From positions 170,888-234,887 of the forward strand of contig NZ_PVZV01000009.1 of the NCBI RefSeq assembly GCF_002995495.1: a DNA stretch of 64,000 nucleotides, read 5' to 3'. Positions 34,607-44,653 of the stretch are shown piece by piece. Source of the stretch: Actinocorallia populi. Its GTDB lineage: Bacteria > Actinomycetota > Actinomycetes > Streptosporangiales > Streptosporangiaceae. Below the pieces are notes generated by a model. That model saw only the letters and a list, made by a program, of their open reading frames with translations, did no database searches and was not told the DNA's origin. Positions within the stretch are counted from its first letter, which is position 1. Each line of letters starts with the position of its first letter. The translations under genes were made by a program, and so were the position numbers.

Positions 34607-35309
34607 CGCCATCAAGATCGTCTGGATCTACCCCGACCTGCTCAGCACCTACGGCGACCGCGGCAACTGCATCGTCCTGGAGCGCAGGGCCAAGCTGCGC
34701 GGCATCGCCACCCGCACCGTCAACGTGCGCTCCGACGAACCGGTGCCGGTCGACGGCGACATCTACCTGCTGGGCGGCGGTGAGGACCGCCCGCAGATCC
34801 TGGCGGCCCAGCGGCTGCACGGCGACGGCGGCCTGCACAAGGCCGTGGGGTTCGGTGCCTCGGTGTTCGCCGTGTGCGCCGGCTACCAGCTGCTCGGCCA
34901 CGAGTTCGGCGGCGAGGAGGGTCAGCCCGTCCAGGGCCTCGGCCTGCTCAACATCCGCAGCGGCCGCGGCGAGAACCGCGCGGTCGGCGAGCTGGCCGGC
35001 GAGGTCGACCCCGCCCTGGGCGTCCCGATGATCACCGGTTTCGAGAACCACCAGGGCGTCACCTTCCTGGGCGAGGGCGTCAAACCGCTGGCCCGGGTCG
35101 CGGTGGGCGTCGGCAACGGCGACGGCTACGAGGGCGCCTACAGCGGCAAGGTCATGGGCACCTACATGCACGGCCCCGCCCTGGTCCGCAACCCCGCGCT
35201 GGCCGACCTGCTGCTCGGCTGGGCGGTCGGGCGGCGGCTGGAGCCGGTGGACGACACCTGGTCGGGCAGGCTCCGCGAGGAGCGCCTGCGCGCGGTCCTG
35301 CCGGGCTGA
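34596..35309 (+). CDS. gatD: GatD, lipid II isoglutaminyl synthase glutaminase subunit
   Basis: A 237-residue class I glutamine amidotransferase-like protein (CobB/CobQ type). The nucleophile Cys94 lies in VFAVCAGYQLLGHEF, and the catalytic His is near residue 192 (GTYMHGPALVRNPALAD). It frees ammonia from glutamine and passes it to MurT. GTG start, overlapping the end of murT, as is usual for the obligate complex. A strong hairpin follows the stop. Confidence 0.95.
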   Translation: MPSDAIKIVWIYPDLLSTYGDRGNCIVLERRAKLRGIATRTVNVRSDEPVPVDGDIYLLGGGEDRPQILAAQRLHGDGGLHKAVGFGASVFAVCAGYQLLGHEFGGEEGQPVQGLGLLNIRSGRGENRAVGELAGEVDPALGVPMITGFENHQGVTFLGEGVKPLARVAVGVGNGDGYEGAYSGKVMGTYMHGPALVRNPALADLLLGWAVGRRLEPVDDTWSGRLREERLRAVLPG

Positions 35310-35330
35310 GCGCACCCGGGCGAAGACGGG

Positions 35331-35369
35331 CGAGAGCCGCACGGAGGACTCCGTGCGGCTCTCGCTGTT
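35331..35369 (+). terminator. Terminator of murT-gatD
   Basis: A 15-bp perfect stem (35331-35345 with 35350-35364), a 4-nt GGAC loop and a short CTGTTT tail lie 21 nt after the gatD stop. Confidence 0.82.
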
Positions 35370-35508
35370 TATCCGAGTTTCTGCTGATTCTGCTGTTTCT
35401 TCCTGCGTTGCCGCCGGATTCGGAATGTTCTCCGCCAAGCCGGGCAGATAAGGGAGGCGTCAGACCGTTGATCCAGTGAACGGTCCAGCACACGGGGGAG
35501 GACTGCAC

Positions 35509-35778
35509 ATGCCCGACAGGCACGAGCGCATCCCGGATCACGATCCGCAGATGGGCGACGACGAGCAGGAGTTCCAGGACGAACTGGTGCGCTCCTATGA
35601 GGAGGACCCGCCCCGGGACCTGGACTTCAACGTCGAGGTCGAGGATCAGGGCGAGATGGGCATCAGCCGCTGGGTGGAGCAGGAGACCCGCACCGGTGAC
35701 CGCCCCGCGGACGACCTGCCCGCGGAGCAGGCGGCGGTGCACGTGCAGCGCCGCGCCCAGCGGACGGAGCCCGAGTAG
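35509..35778 (+). CDS. Small acidic hypothetical protein
   Basis: An 89-residue, strongly acidic protein (DHDPQMGDDEQEFQDELVRS, later DFNVEVEDQ). No membrane helix or known motif is visible. The ATG has a textbook GGGGGAGG site 7 nt upstream, and third-position GC is high, so it is very likely real. It converges on the DsrE-like gene with only 4 nt between. Function unknown. Confidence 0.65.
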   Translation: MPDRHERIPDHDPQMGDDEQEFQDELVRSYEEDPPRDLDFNVEVEDQGEMGISRWVEQETRTGDRPADDLPAEQAAVHVQRRAQRTEPE

Positions 35779-35782
35779 GCCG

Positions 35783-36148
35783 TCAGTAGACCAGGGCCTG
35801 CGCGCCCTCCCGGGTGACCTCCTCGACGAAGGCCGGGGCGCCCGCGATGCGGACGCCCTCGATGAGGTCGGCCTCGGTGAGGTCGCGCCGGGCCGCGCAC
35901 TGCGTGCAGAGGGTGACCCGGCCGCCGGAGAGGACCACCTGCAGCAGATCGGAGACCGGTGTCGCGTGGGGGAGGGCGGGGAACTCCGCCGCCTTCCCCG
36001 GCACCGCGAACCAGGCGGCCTCGCCGGTCAGCCACAGCGAGACGGCCACCCCGCTGGCGACCGCCGCCGCCGCGACGGTGAAGGCCTGATTGGTGCGCTC
36101 GGACGCCTCCGCACCCGCTGTTACTTTGATCACCAATGATCGAGTCAT
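35783..36148 (-). CDS. DsrE-family protein
   Basis: A 121-residue protein with an N-terminal RSLVIKVTAGAEASERTNQAF strand-helix, VSLWLTGEAAWF and a C-terminal VTLCTQCAARR segment with a Cys-x2-Cys pair, matching DsrE/DsrF-like small proteins. Family members relay sulfur through cysteines, or have unclear roles in actinobacteria. A sulfur-related function is only suggested by the family; the neighbours do not add support. Confidence 0.75.
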   Translation of the reverse strand: MTRSLVIKVTAGAEASERTNQAFTVAAAAVASGVAVSLWLTGEAAWFAVPGKAAEFPALPHATPVSDLLQVVLSGGRVTLCTQCAARRDLTEADLIEGVRIAGAPAFVEEVTREGAQALVY

Positions 36149-36329
36149 GGCGGCAGCCTACTTCCGTGGTTTTCGGTGTCTTCCCTTGCCCGTTCCGTAG
36201 GGAAATTTCCTTGATCTCACCATGAATGATTTGCCGTATGCAGATGCAGAAGGCAGTCTGTGACTGGTCGCGTGATATAGGCGCGACCCAGTGAGAACAC
36301 CAGAACCCGGTGCTGTGAGGAGCCTACCG

Positions 36330-37985
36330 ATGACCGAGCAGAACGGCCCGCAGTGGCCGTCGCCCGAAGAGCCGGCGTCGGCCGAACAGCCCGCCGTACC
36401 CGACCAGGACGATCCGCCCACCCGCCCCGCGGGCGAGCGCACGGTGGTCTTCGGTGCGCCGCAGCTTCGCACCCCCCGGCCGCCGGCCCAGCCGCCCGCC
36501 GAGCCCGCACAGCCTGCGCCGCAGCCGGAGCAGCCCTCCTGGCAGCCCCCGCAGGCGCCCCAGGGCTGGCAGCAGCAGCCCCAGCAGCCGGCCTACCAGC
36601 CGCCCGCGGAGCAGCAGCCCTTCGCCCCGCCGGCCGCCTACCAGCAGCCCCAGGCCGAGCAGCCCGGCGCCTTCGCGCCGCCCGCTCCGCAGCCCGGGGC
36701 GTTCGCACCCCCGCAGCCGGCCCAGCCGCCCGCGTTCCAGCCTCCGGCGTTCCAGGCCCCGGCGGAACAGCCGCCCGCGGAGCAGCCTCCCGCGTTCCAG
36801 GCCCCCGCGGAGCAGCCTCCGGCGTTCCAGCCGCCGCCCGCGGAGCAGCCCTCCGCGCCCTACCGTTCGGGTGACACCGGCGGTTTCCCCCCGGTCCGCT
36901 CCGGCGACACCGGTGGCTTCGCTCCGATCCGTTCCGGTGACACCGGTGGTTTCGCGCCGCTCCAGGAGCCCTCGGCCTTCCCGCCGCCGCAGCCGTTCCA
37001 GCCGCCCGCGCAGCAGGAGCAGCCCGCCCCGTCCCCGTACGAGACGGCGAAGGAGCCCGCGGGGAACGAGGACCCGTGGGGCACGGCCCCGGTGCCCCGC
37101 CCGGAGCTCGGACGGCACCGCGCTCCCGAGCCCCAGCCGGGCTCCCCCCAGGTGGAGGAGGCGGCGCCGACGGTCTTCGTCCAGCAGCCCGTCCGTCCCG
37201 ACATCCCGCTGGTGACCGGCAGGCCCGCCGAGCCCGAGGCGCCGCAGGCCGGCGAGTCCTCCCCCTACGGCGCGCCCGCGCAGGGCGCCCCGTCCGCCCC
37301 GGTGGGCGGCGAGACCAGGATGGACTTCAGCGCCCGCGACTGGCAGCAGCAGCCGCAGCCGGTCCAGCCGCAGGCCCAGGACGAGGACGCCACCCAGGCG
37401 TTCACCCCCGGCCAGTTCGGCCAGGACCCGTACGCCCAGCAGGCGCAGCCGTCCTACGGCCAGCAGGCCGCGTACGGGCAGCCCCAGGAGCAGTACGGCC
37501 AGCAGCCCCAGGAACAGCCCTACGGTCAGCAGCCCCAGGAACAGCCCTACAGTCAGCAGCCCCAGGAACAGCCCTACGGGCAACAGCCGCAGGAGCAGCA
37601 GTCCTACGGGCAGCCCCAGCAGCCCTATGGCCAGGCGCAGGAGCAGTACGGCCAGCAGGCGCAGCAGCAGTCCTACGGGCAGCAGTCCCAGCAGCCCTAC
37701 GGCCAGCCCGAGCAGTACGGCCAGCAGCCCTACGGCCAGCAGGCCGCCTACGGGCAGCAGCAGGATCAGCAGCCCCAGCAGCAGTACGGCCAGCAGCAGG
37801 ACCAGCCCTACGGCCAGCAGCCCGCCTACGGGCAGCAGCCTTACGGCCAGCCCGAGCAGTACGGGCAGCAGAAGCCCCAGCAGGCGGAGGCGGCCGAGGA
37901 GGGCGGCTCCAACAAGATCTGGATCTGGCTCGGTCTGGTCGCCCTGGTGGCGGTCATCGTGATAGTGGCGGCGTTCCTCATCTAG
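36330..37985 (+). CDS. Gln/Pro/Tyr-rich tail-anchored membrane protein with DTGGF repeats
   Basis: A 551-residue protein, almost entirely low complexity. Residues ~50-175 are Pro/Gln/Ala-rich. Residues 179-211 are three 11-residue repeats RSGDTGGF(P/A)P(V/I/L). Residues ~370-517 are dense in QQPYGQ and QPQEQPYG units. The only hydrophobic segment is at the very C-terminus (IWIWLGLVALVAVIVIVAAFLI, about 529-550), so the bulk should face the cytoplasm. Thr residues in the identical DTGGF repeats could be kinase sites. The ATG at 36330 follows GAGGAG. Homology alone would not give a function. Confidence 0.68.
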   Translation: MTEQNGPQWPSPEEPASAEQPAVPDQDDPPTRPAGERTVVFGAPQLRTPRPPAQPPAEPAQPAPQPEQPSWQPPQAPQGWQQQPQQPAYQPPAEQQPFAPPAAYQQPQAEQPGAFAPPAPQPGAFAPPQPAQPPAFQPPAFQAPAEQPPAEQPPAFQAPAEQPPAFQPPPAEQPSAPYRSGDTGGFPPVRSGDTGGFAPIRSGDTGGFAPLQEPSAFPPPQPFQPPAQQEQPAPSPYETAKEPAGNEDPWGTAPVPRPELGRHRAPEPQPGSPQVEEAAPTVFVQQPVRPDIPLVTGRPAEPEAPQAGESSPYGAPAQGAPSAPVGGETRMDFSARDWQQQPQPVQPQAQDEDATQAFTPGQFGQDPYAQQAQPSYGQQAAYGQPQEQYGQQPQEQPYGQQPQEQPYSQQPQEQPYGQQPQEQQSYGQPQQPYGQAQEQYGQQAQQQSYGQQSQQPYGQPEQYGQQPYGQQAAYGQQQDQQPQQQYGQQQDQPYGQQPAYGQQPYGQPEQYGQQKPQQAEAAEEGGSNKIWIWLGLVALVAVIVIVAAFLI

Positions 37986-38033
37986 CCCGGCCGACACGCC
38001 CGGCACCGGCCGTGCCGGAGGCCGAAGCGCGGG

Positions 38034-38075
38034 GACCCGTATGATCTTCATGACATACGGGTCTCTTCTCTTTTC
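38034..38075 (+). terminator. Terminator after the tail-anchored protein gene
   Basis: A 9-bp stem (38034-38042 with 38055-38063), a 12-nt loop and a pyrimidine-rich TCTTCTCTTTT tail. Confidence 0.65.
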
Positions 38076-38223
38076 CCGGACAGACGGGAACTTTCATCTC
38101 GGAGACCTGCGTTCTTCATGTCGATGGGTCCGTGTGCGAGCAGCGGGGGAACGGACCCGAGCCCTGGAACCCGTCCCGCCAAGGTTGCGCGAGAGGCCTT
38201 CCAACCGGTAATGCCCATTCGCT

Positions 38224-38252
38224 TTGACCTCGGGTGAGGCGTTGGGTACTCT
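38224..38252 (+). promoter_or_regulatory. str operon (rpsL) promoter
   Basis: TTGACC (38224-38229) and TACTCT (38247-38252) are exactly 17 nt apart. Transcription would start near 38259, leaving a leader of about 325 nt before rpsL. Confidence 0.65.
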
Positions 38253-38258
38253 CTTCCT

Positions 38259-38582
38259 TCGTGCCCGCGCTGCGCGGGCTCGCATGCGTGCTCTCGTAAG
38301 GCGGCCGGAGGCAGCCGGGAGAGCGGCGTAGATCACTCCCCCGGCTCGGTGGGCTCCTGCTATGGAGCCGGACGGGTCACGGACGGCGCGACACGCCCGA
38401 CCACGGGGGTCGGTGAAGCAAGTAAACCTGCAGGTCAGAGACGTGCGAACGTGGCTGATCAGGGTTATGCGCGGACGAAAAATTCCGGGTGTGACTCGCG
38501 CATACAAAACAGAGCGTGGACCGACCATGCTCACCCGGTCGCGGAGGCCGGGCCCGGTACGACGAAGGAAGACGGAGAAGCG
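38259..38582 (+). promoter_or_regulatory. Long 5' leader of rpsL
   Basis: This ~325-nt stretch between the likely promoter and the rpsL start has no convincing gene. It holds local inverted repeats (for example cccgcgctgcgcggg near 38264) and an AT-richer block at 38480-38515, possibly a second promoter. An attenuation or autoregulation role is plausible but not shown. Confidence 0.4.
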
Positions 38583-38957
38583 GTGCCCACAATCCAGCAG
38601 CTGGTCCGCAAGGGCCGCCAGGACAAGGTGACCAAGAACAAGACACCCGCGCTGAAGGGGAGCCCTCAGCGCCGCGGTGTTTGCACGCGTGTTTACACGA
38701 CGACGCCCAAGAAGCCGAACTCGGCTCTGCGCAAGGTCGCCCGTGTCCGCCTGACCAGTGGCATCGAGGTCACCGCGTACATCCCCGGTGTCGGGCACAA
38801 CCTGCAGGAGCACTCCATCGTGCTCGTGCGCGGCGGTCGTGTTAAGGACCTGCCCGGTGTTCGCTACAAGATCATCCGCGGTTCGCTGGACACCCAGGGC
38901 GTCCGCAACCGCAAGCAGGCGCGCAGCCGCTACGGCGCGAAGAAGGAGAAGAGCTAA
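38583..38957 (+). CDS. rpsL: 30S ribosomal protein S12
   Basis: A 124-residue S12, the usual length, starting with GTG after a GGAG site. [19 protein letters not shown] carries Lys43, the residue altered in streptomycin resistance, here wild type. The [10 protein letters not shown] loop lies at the decoding centre. Its stop overlaps the rpsG start (TAATG). First gene of the str operon. Confidence 0.97.
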   Translation: MPTIQQLVRKGRQDKVTKNKTPALKGSPQRRGVCTRVYTTTPKKPNSALRKVARVRLTSGIEVTAYIPGVGHNLQEHSIVLVRGGRVKDLPGVRYKIIRGSLDTQGVRNRKQARSRYGAKKEKS

Positions 38958-39427
38958 TGCCGCGTAAGGGCCCTGCGGGCAAGCGCGTACTGGTCGCTGA
39001 CCCGGTGTACAACTCCCCGCTGGTCACCAGCCTGGTCAACAAGATCCTGCTGGACGGCAAGCGCTCCATCGCCGAGCGCATCGTCTACAACGCCCTCGAA
39101 GGCTGCCGCGAGAAGACCGGCAACGACCCGGTCGTCACGCTCAAGCGCGCTCTCGACAACGTCAAGCCGACCATCGAGGTCAAGTCCCGCCGCGTCGGTG
39201 GCGCCACCTACCAGGTCCCGGTCGAGGTCCGCCCGGCCCGCAGCACCACCCTGGCGCTGCGCTGGCTGGTCACCTACTCCCGCGCCCGCCGCGAGAAGAC
39301 CATGACCGAGCGTCTGATGAACGAGCTGCTCGACGCCTCCAACGGCCTCGGCGCCTCGGTCAAGAAGCGCGAGGACACCCACAAGATGGCCGACTCCAAC
39401 AAGGCCTTCGCCCACTACCGCTGGTAG
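38957..39427 (+). CDS. rpsG: 30S ribosomal protein S7
   Basis: A 156-residue S7 ([20 protein letters not shown]...[19 protein letters not shown]), full length. It nucleates assembly of the 30S head and binds the 3' major domain of 16S rRNA. The ATG overlaps the rpsL stop by one base, giving tight coupling. Confidence 0.97.
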   Translation: MPRKGPAGKRVLVADPVYNSPLVTSLVNKILLDGKRSIAERIVYNALEGCREKTGNDPVVTLKRALDNVKPTIEVKSRRVGGATYQVPVEVRPARSTTLALRWLVTYSRARREKTMTERLMNELLDASNGLGASVKKREDTHKMADSNKAFAHYRW

Positions 39428-39468
39428 CAGCGGCCGGCCGAACCCACGAGAGCAAGGACGCGAGCACC

Positions 39469-41580
39469 ATGGCTGCTAAGACCGGTGTGGACCTCTCCAA
39501 GGTCCGCAACATCGGGATCATGGCCCACATCGATGCCGGCAAGACCACGACGACCGAGCGCATCCTGTACTACACGGGCATGAGCTACAAGATCGGCGAG
39601 GTCCACGACGGCGCTGCGACCACCGACTGGATGGAGCAGGAGCAGGAGCGCGGCATCACGATCACCTCCGCCGCGGTGACCTGCAAGTGGCCGGTCGAGA
39701 ACGTCGAGCACACCATCAACATCATCGACACTCCGGGCCACGTCGACTTCACCGTCGAGGTGGAGCGCTCGCTGCGCGTCCTGGACGGCGCCGTCACCGT
39801 CTTCGACGGTGTGGCCGGTGTCGAGCCGCAGTCCGAGACCGTGTGGCGTCAGGCCGACCGCTACGGCGTTCCGCGCATCTGCTTCGTCAACAAGCTGGAC
39901 CGCACCGGCGCCGACTTCCACCGCTGCGTGGACATGATCGTGAACCGCCTCAACGCGATTCCGCTGGTCATGCAGCTGCCGATCGGCGCCGAGGCGGACT
40001 TCCTGGGCGTCATCGACCTGGTCAAGATGAAGGCCCTGGTGTGGAACGCCGAGGCCAAGCTGGGCGAGATGTACAACGAGGCGGACATCCCGGCCGACAT
40101 GGCCGACGCCGCCGAGGAGGCCCGCGCCCAGCTCATCGAGACGCTCTCCGAGAACGACGACGAGCTCATGGAGCTGTACCTGGAGGGCGAGGAGCCCTCC
40201 ATCGAGCAGCTCATGGCCGGCATCCGCCGGGCGACCCTGGCCGCCAAGCTGACCCCCGTGTTCTGCGGCACCGCCTTCAAGAACAAGGGTGTGCAGCCGC
40301 TGCTGGACGCCATCATCCGGTACCTGCCGTCGCCGCTGGACATCGAGGCGATCGAGGGCCACAAGATGGGCGACGAGGACACCGTCATCGCCCGTCAGCC
40401 GAGCGAGGACGAGCCCTTCTCCGGCCTGGCCTTCAAGATCATGTCCGACCCGCACCTGGGCAAGCTGACCTTCGTGCGCGTCTACTCCGGCGTGCTGGAG
40501 TCCGGCTCCTCCGTCCTGAACTCCGTTCGGGACAAGAAGGAGCGCATCGGCAAGATCTACCGCATGCACGCCAACAAGCGTGAGGAGATCGACCGCGTGG
40601 GCGCCGGCGACATCGTCGCCGTCATGGGTCTCAAGCAGACCACCACGGGCGAGACGCTCTGCGACGACAAGAACCCCGTGGTCCTGGAGTCGATGAGCTT
40701 CCCGAACCCGGTCATCGACGTGGCGATCGAGCCCAAGACCAAGGCCGACCAGCAGAAGCTGGGCACCGCCATCCAGCGGCTGGCCGAGGAGGACCCGTCC
40801 TTCCGGGTCCACACCGATGAGGAGACCGGCCAGACCGTCATCTCCGGCATGGGCGAGCTCCACCTGGAGATCCTCGTCGACCGGATGAAGCGCGAGTTCA
40901 AGGTCGACGCCAACATCGGCCGTCCGCAGGTCGCCTACCGCGAGACGATCACCAAGAAGGTCGAGAAGGTCGAGTACACCCACAAGAAGCAGACGGGTGG
41001 CTCCGGCCAGTTCGGCCGAGTGATCATCACGCTGGAGCCGATCGGCGGCGGCAGCGACGGCTACGAGTTCGTCAACAAGGTCACCGGTGGCCGCATCCCC
41101 CGGGAGTACATCCCGTCGGTGGACGCCGGCTGCCAGGAGGCCGCGGAGTTCGGCGTCCTCGCGGGCTACCCGATGGTGGGCGTGAAGGTCACCCTCCTCG
41201 ACGGTGCCTACCACGAGGTCGACTCCTCGGAGATGGCCTTCAAGGTCGCCGGTTCGATGGCGTTCAAGGAGGCCGCCCGCCGGGCGACCCCCGCGCTGCT
41301 CGAGCCGGTCATGGCGGTCGAGGTCACCACGCCCGAGGACAACATGGGCGACGTGATCGGCGACCTGAACAGCCGCCGCGGCCAGATCCAGGCCATGGAC
41401 GAGTCGCACGGCGCCCGTATCGTCCGAGCGCTCGTACCGCTCTCGGAGATGTTCGGCTACGTGGGTGACCTGCGCAGCAAGACCCAGGGCCGGGCTGTTT
41501 TCAGCATGCAGTTCGACTCCTACGCCGAGGTTCCCTCGAACGTCGCGCAGGAGATCATCGCCAAGGCCAAGGGCGAATAG
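39469..41580 (+). CDS. fusA: Elongation factor G
   Basis: A 703-residue translocation GTPase. G1 is [16 protein letters not shown], with [11 protein letters not shown] (switch 1 region), [16 protein letters not shown] (G3) and [10 protein letters not shown] (G4). Domains II-V follow, including [14 protein letters not shown]. It moves tRNAs and mRNA through the ribosome. AAGGA site; 41 nt after rpsG. Confidence 0.98.
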   Translation: MAAKTGVDLSKVRNIGIMAHIDAGKTTTTERILYYTGMSYKIGEVHDGAATTDWMEQEQERGITITSAAVTCKWPVENVEHTINIIDTPGHVDFTVEVERSLRVLDGAVTVFDGVAGVEPQSETVWRQADRYGVPRICFVNKLDRTGADFHRCVDMIVNRLNAIPLVMQLPIGAEADFLGVIDLVKMKALVWNAEAKLGEMYNEADIPADMADAAEEARAQLIETLSENDDELMELYLEGEEPSIEQLMAGIRRATLAAKLTPVFCGTAFKNKGVQPLLDAIIRYLPSPLDIEAIEGHKMGDEDTVIARQPSEDEPFSGLAFKIMSDPHLGKLTFVRVYSGVLESGSSVLNSVRDKKERIGKIYRMHANKREEIDRVGAGDIVAVMGLKQTTTGETLCDDKNPVVLESMSFPNPVIDVAIEPKTKADQQKLGTAIQRLAEEDPSFRVHTDEETGQTVISGMGELHLEILVDRMKREFKVDANIGRPQVAYRETITKKVEKVEYTHKKQTGGSGQFGRVIITLEPIGGGSDGYEFVNKVTGGRIPREYIPSVDAGCQEAAEFGVLAGYPMVGVKVTLLDGAYHEVDSSEMAFKVAGSMAFKEAARRATPALLEPVMAVEVTTPEDNMGDVIGDLNSRRGQIQAMDESHGARIVRALVPLSEMFGYVGDLRSKTQGRAVFSMQFDSYAEVPSNVAQEIIAKAKGE

Positions 41581-41668
41581 CCCGCGGCCTGGGCACCACC
41601 AAGCCAGACAGACCTGCACCCCACGCCAGTGGGGGATGGACCAAGTCAGAATCACTGAGGAGAACCTC

Positions 41669-42862
41669 GTGGCGAAGGCCAAGTTCGAGCGGACGAAGCC
41701 GCACGTAAACATCGGCACCATCGGTCACATCGACCACGGTAAGACCACCCTTACCGCGGCGATCACCAAGGTGCTGCACGACGCCTACCCGGACGTCAAC
41801 CCGTTCACGCCGTTCGAGGACATCGACAAGGCTCCCGAGGAGCGCGAGCGCGGTATCACCATCTCGATCGCGCACGTCGAGTACCAGACCGAGTCCCGGC
41901 ACTACGCCCACGTCGACTGCCCGGGTCACGCGGACTACGTCAAGAACATGATCACCGGTGCCGCCCAGATGGACGGCGCGATCCTGGTCGTGGCGGCCAC
42001 CGACGGCCCGATGCCGCAGACCCGCGAGCACGTGCTGCTCGCCCGCCAGGTCGGCGTGCCCTACATCGTCGTCGCGCTGAACAAGTGCGACATGGTGGAC
42101 GACGAGGAGATCCTGGAGCTCGTCGAGCTCGAGGTCCGTGAGCTGCTGAGCGACCAGGAGTTCCCGGGCGACGACCTGCCGGTCGTGCGCATCTCCGCCT
42201 ACCAGGCGCTGCAGGGCGACGAGAAGTGGACCCAGTCCATCCTCGAGCTCATGAAGGCCGTGGACGAGAACGTCCCGCAGCCCGAGCGCGACACCGAGAA
42301 GCCGTTCCTGATGCCGATCGAGGACGTCTTCTCGATCACCGGCCGCGGCACCGTCGTCACCGGCCGCATCGAGCGCGGTGTCGTCAACGTCAACGAGGTC
42401 GTCGACATCATCGGCATCAAGGAGAAGAGCACCTCCACCACCGTCACCGGTGTGGAGATGTTCCGCAAGCTCCTCGACCAGGGCCAGGCGGGCGACAACG
42501 TCGGCCTCCTGCTGCGCGGCATCAAGCGCGAGGACGTCGAGCGCGGCCAGTGTGTCATCAAGCCGGGCACCAACACCCCGCACACCGAGTTCGAGGCCCA
42601 GGTCTACATCCTGGGCAAGGACGAGGGCGGCCGCCACACCCCGTTCTTCAACAACTACCGCCCGCAGTTCTACTTCCGCACCACCGACGTGACCGGTGTG
42701 GTGAACCTCCCCGAGGGCACCGAGATGGTCATGCCGGGCGACAACACCGAGATGCGCGTCGAGCTCATCCAGCCGGTCGCCATGGAAGAGGGCCTGAAGT
42801 TCGCCATCCGTGAGGGTGGCCGGACGGTCGGCGCGGGTCGCGTCACCAAGATCCTCAAGTAG
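41669..42862 (+). CDS. tuf: Elongation factor Tu
   Basis: A 397-residue EF-Tu. GTG start after GAGGAG; the reading frame extends further upstream but [20 protein letters not shown] is the conserved N-terminus. G1 [10 protein letters not shown]3 [12 protein letters not shown] and G4 NKCDMVDD are intact. It delivers aminoacyl-tRNA to the ribosome. It is followed by a 210-bp gap with a large hairpin and the likely S10 operon promoter. Confidence 0.98.
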   Translation: MAKAKFERTKPHVNIGTIGHIDHGKTTLTAAITKVLHDAYPDVNPFTPFEDIDKAPEERERGITISIAHVEYQTESRHYAHVDCPGHADYVKNMITGAAQMDGAILVVAATDGPMPQTREHVLLARQVGVPYIVVALNKCDMVDDEEILELVELEVRELLSDQEFPGDDLPVVRISAYQALQGDEKWTQSILELMKAVDENVPQPERDTEKPFLMPIEDVFSITGRGTVVTGRIERGVVNVNEVVDIIGIKEKSTSTTVTGVEMFRKLLDQGQAGDNVGLLLRGIKREDVERGQCVIKPGTNTPHTEFEAQVYILGKDEGGRHTPFFNNYRPQFYFRTTDVTGVVNLPEGTEMVMPGDNTEMRVELIQPVAMEEGLKFAIREGGRTVGAGRVTKILK

Positions 42863-42871
42863 GCAGCACCA

Positions 42872-42930
42872 CATATGTGACCGCGGGGGAGTGCCCCGTT
42901 CGGCGGAAGGTACCCCCGCGGTTGCATATG
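42872..42930 (+). terminator. Long hairpin between tuf and rpsJ
   Basis: Positions 42872-42889 pair with 42913-42930 over 18 bp (two G-U wobbles as RNA), with a 23-nt loop, starting 9 nt after the tuf stop. CATATG occurs at both ends. No T run follows, so it could be a terminator or a 3'-end stabiliser for the str mRNA. Confidence 0.65.
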
Positions 42931-42931
42931 A

Positions 42932-42959
42932 TTGAACCTTGTCCCTGGACAGGGATACG
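42932..42959 (+). promoter_or_regulatory. Possible S10 operon promoter
   Basis: TTGAAC (42932-42937) and GATACG (42954-42959) have a 16-nt spacer, directly after the tuf hairpin. The leader to rpsJ would be about 107 nt. Confidence 0.45.
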
Positions 42960-42960
42960 C

Positions 42961-43014
42961 GCGAGTGCGAGAGCACTCGCTTTGACACGTCAGCCCGCCT
43001 CTCGTGAGAGCGGG
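42961..43014 (+). promoter_or_regulatory. Structured leader of rpsJ (two hairpins)
   Basis: A perfect 8-bp stem (42961-42968 with 42973-42980, GAGA loop) is followed by a second, bulged hairpin (42994-43014). They lie in the expected 5' leader of the S10 operon, where ribosomal-protein feedback acts in other bacteria. Confidence 0.5.
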
Positions 43015-43072
43015 AGGTATAAGCGGGGAGTCCACGCTCCTCGCTTGAGCAGCAAAGGATACCGAGGGCACC

Positions 43073-43381
43073 ATGGCGGGACAGAAGATCCGCATCCGGC
43101 TCAAGGCCTACGACCACGAGGTCATTGACAGCTCGGCGAAGAAGATCGTTGAGACGGTGACGCGGACGGGCGCCAAGGTCGCCGGCCCGGTACCGCTGCC
43201 GACCGAGAAGAACGTGTACTGCGTCATCCGCTCGCCGCACAAGTACAAGGACAGCCGCGAGCACTTCGAGATGCGCACGCACAAGCGGCTGATCGACATC
43301 ATCGACCCCACCCCCAAGACGGTCGACTCGCTCATGCGGCTCGACCTCCCCGCGGGTGTGGACATCGAGATCAAGCTCTGA
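43073..43381 (+). CDS. rpsJ: 30S ribosomal protein S10
   Basis: A 102-residue S10 ([44 protein letters not shown]). It is part of the 30S head, and in other bacteria also a NusE transcription antitermination factor. First gene of the S10 operon, 13 nt before rplC. Confidence 0.97.
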   Translation: MAGQKIRIRLKAYDHEVIDSSAKKIVETVTRTGAKVAGPVPLPTEKNVYCVIRSPHKYKDSREHFEMRTHKRLIDIIDPTPKTVDSLMRLDLPAGVDIEIKL

Positions 43382-43394
43382 GGATCACAACACC

Positions 43395-44051
43395 ATGAGC
43401 ACCAACAGGAAGGGCGTCCTGGGCGAGAAGCTCGGGATGACCCAGGTCTACGACGATGAGGGCCGGATCGTTCCGGTGACCGTCGTCCTCGCCGGACCGA
43501 ACGTCGTCACGCAGGTCCGCTCGAGCGAGACGGACGGCTACAGCGCCGTTCAGCTCGGCTTCGGGCAGATCGACCCGCGTAAGGTCAACAAGCCGCTGGC
43601 AGGGCACTTCGAGAAGGCCGGCGTCACGCCGCGCCGCTACCTCGTCGAGCTGCGCACCGACGATGCCGCCGAGTACACCCTCGGTCAGGAAGTCCTCGTC
43701 TCGACCTTCGAGGCCGGGCAGAAGATCGACGTGACCGGCACGAGCAAGGGCAAGGGCTTCGCCGGCGTCATGAAGCGCCACGGCTTCGCCGGCCTGGGCG
43801 CCGGTCACGGCGTCCAGCGCAAGCACCGCTCGCCGGGCTCCATCGGCGGCTGCGCGACCCCGGGCCGCGTCTTCAAGGGCCTGCGCATGGCCGGCCGCAT
43901 GGGCTCCGCGCGCAAGACCATCCAGAACCTCACCGTGCACTCCGTGGACGCCGAGAAGAACCTCATCCTGATCAAGGGTGCGGTCCCCGGCCCCAACGGC
44001 GGCCTGGTCCTGGTCCGCAACGCTGTGAAGAAGATGGAGGCCCAGTCATGA
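43395..44051 (+). CDS. rplC: 50S ribosomal protein L3
   Basis: A 218-residue L3 starting at ATG 43395 ([20 protein letters not shown]). It has the long loop [20 protein letters not shown] that reaches toward the peptidyl transferase centre. Its end overlaps rplD by 4 nt (ATGA). Confidence 0.96.
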   Translation: MSTNRKGVLGEKLGMTQVYDDEGRIVPVTVVLAGPNVVTQVRSSETDGYSAVQLGFGQIDPRKVNKPLAGHFEKAGVTPRRYLVELRTDDAAEYTLGQEVLVSTFEAGQKIDVTGTSKGKGFAGVMKRHGFAGLGAGHGVQRKHRSPGSIGGCATPGRVFKGLRMAGRMGSARKTIQNLTVHSVDAEKNLILIKGAVPGPNGGLVLVRNAVKKMEAQS

Positions 44052-44653
44052 CGAAGGCCAACGTCGAACTGGCTCCGGAGATCTTCGAGGCCAAGGTCAA
44101 CGTCCCGCTGATCCACCAGGTCGTGGTGGCCCAGCTCGCCGCCGCCCGCCAGGGTACGCACAAGACGAAGACCCGTGGCGAGGTCCGCGGCGGCGGCAGG
44201 AAGCCGTACCGCCAGAAGGGCACCGGCCGCGCCCGCCAGGGCTCGACCCGCGCGCCGCAGTTCGCCGGCGGTGGCGTCGTCCACGGCCCGCAGCCGCGCG
44301 ACTACAGCCAGAAGACGCCCAAGAAGATGAAGGCGGCCGCGCTGCGCGGCGCGCTCAGCGACCGCGCCCGCGTCGGCCAGGTCCACGTCGTCGACGCCCT
44401 GGTCGAGGGGGAGACCCCCAAGACCAGCGCCGCGCTGAAGGCCCTGCGCGAGGTCACCCAGGCCGTGCGCGTCCTGGTGGTCCTGGACCGCGAGGACGAC
44501 CTCACCTGGAAGTCGCTGCGCAACGAGCCGAGCGTGCACGTCATCGTCGCCGACCAGCTGAACACCTACGACGTCATGGTCAATGACGACATCGTGTTCA
44601 CCGAGAAGGGCTACGAGGAGTTCCTCGCCCACGCCAAGGGGAGTGCGAAGTGA
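44048..44653 (+). CDS. rplD: 50S ribosomal protein L4
   Basis: A 201-residue L4 with the conserved arm [20 protein letters not shown] and [17 protein letters not shown]. It begins [17 protein letters not shown], so it lacks the ~15-residue N-terminal strand found in many homologs. In E. coli L4 represses its own operon; here that is unknown. Overlaps both rplC and rplW by 4 nt. Confidence 0.95.
   Translation: MTKANVELAPEIFEAKVNVPLIHQVVVAQLAAARQGTHKTKTRGEVRGGGRKPYRQKGTGRARQGSTRAPQFAGGGVVHGPQPRDYSQKTPKKMKAAALRGALSDRARVGQVHVVDALVEGETPKTSAALKALREVTQAVRVLVVLDREDDLTWKSLRNEPSVHVIVADQLNTYDVMVNDDIVFTEKGYEEFLAHAKGSAK

Noticed and set aside
37440-37880. Repeat array of short units
   Set aside because: These are codons for QQPYGQ-type repeats in the tail-anchored protein, not a separate element.
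42982-43023. TTGACA and TATAAG as an rpsJ promoter
   Set aside because: The two boxes are 30 nt apart, too far for one promoter; the TTGAAC/GATACG pair upstream fits better.
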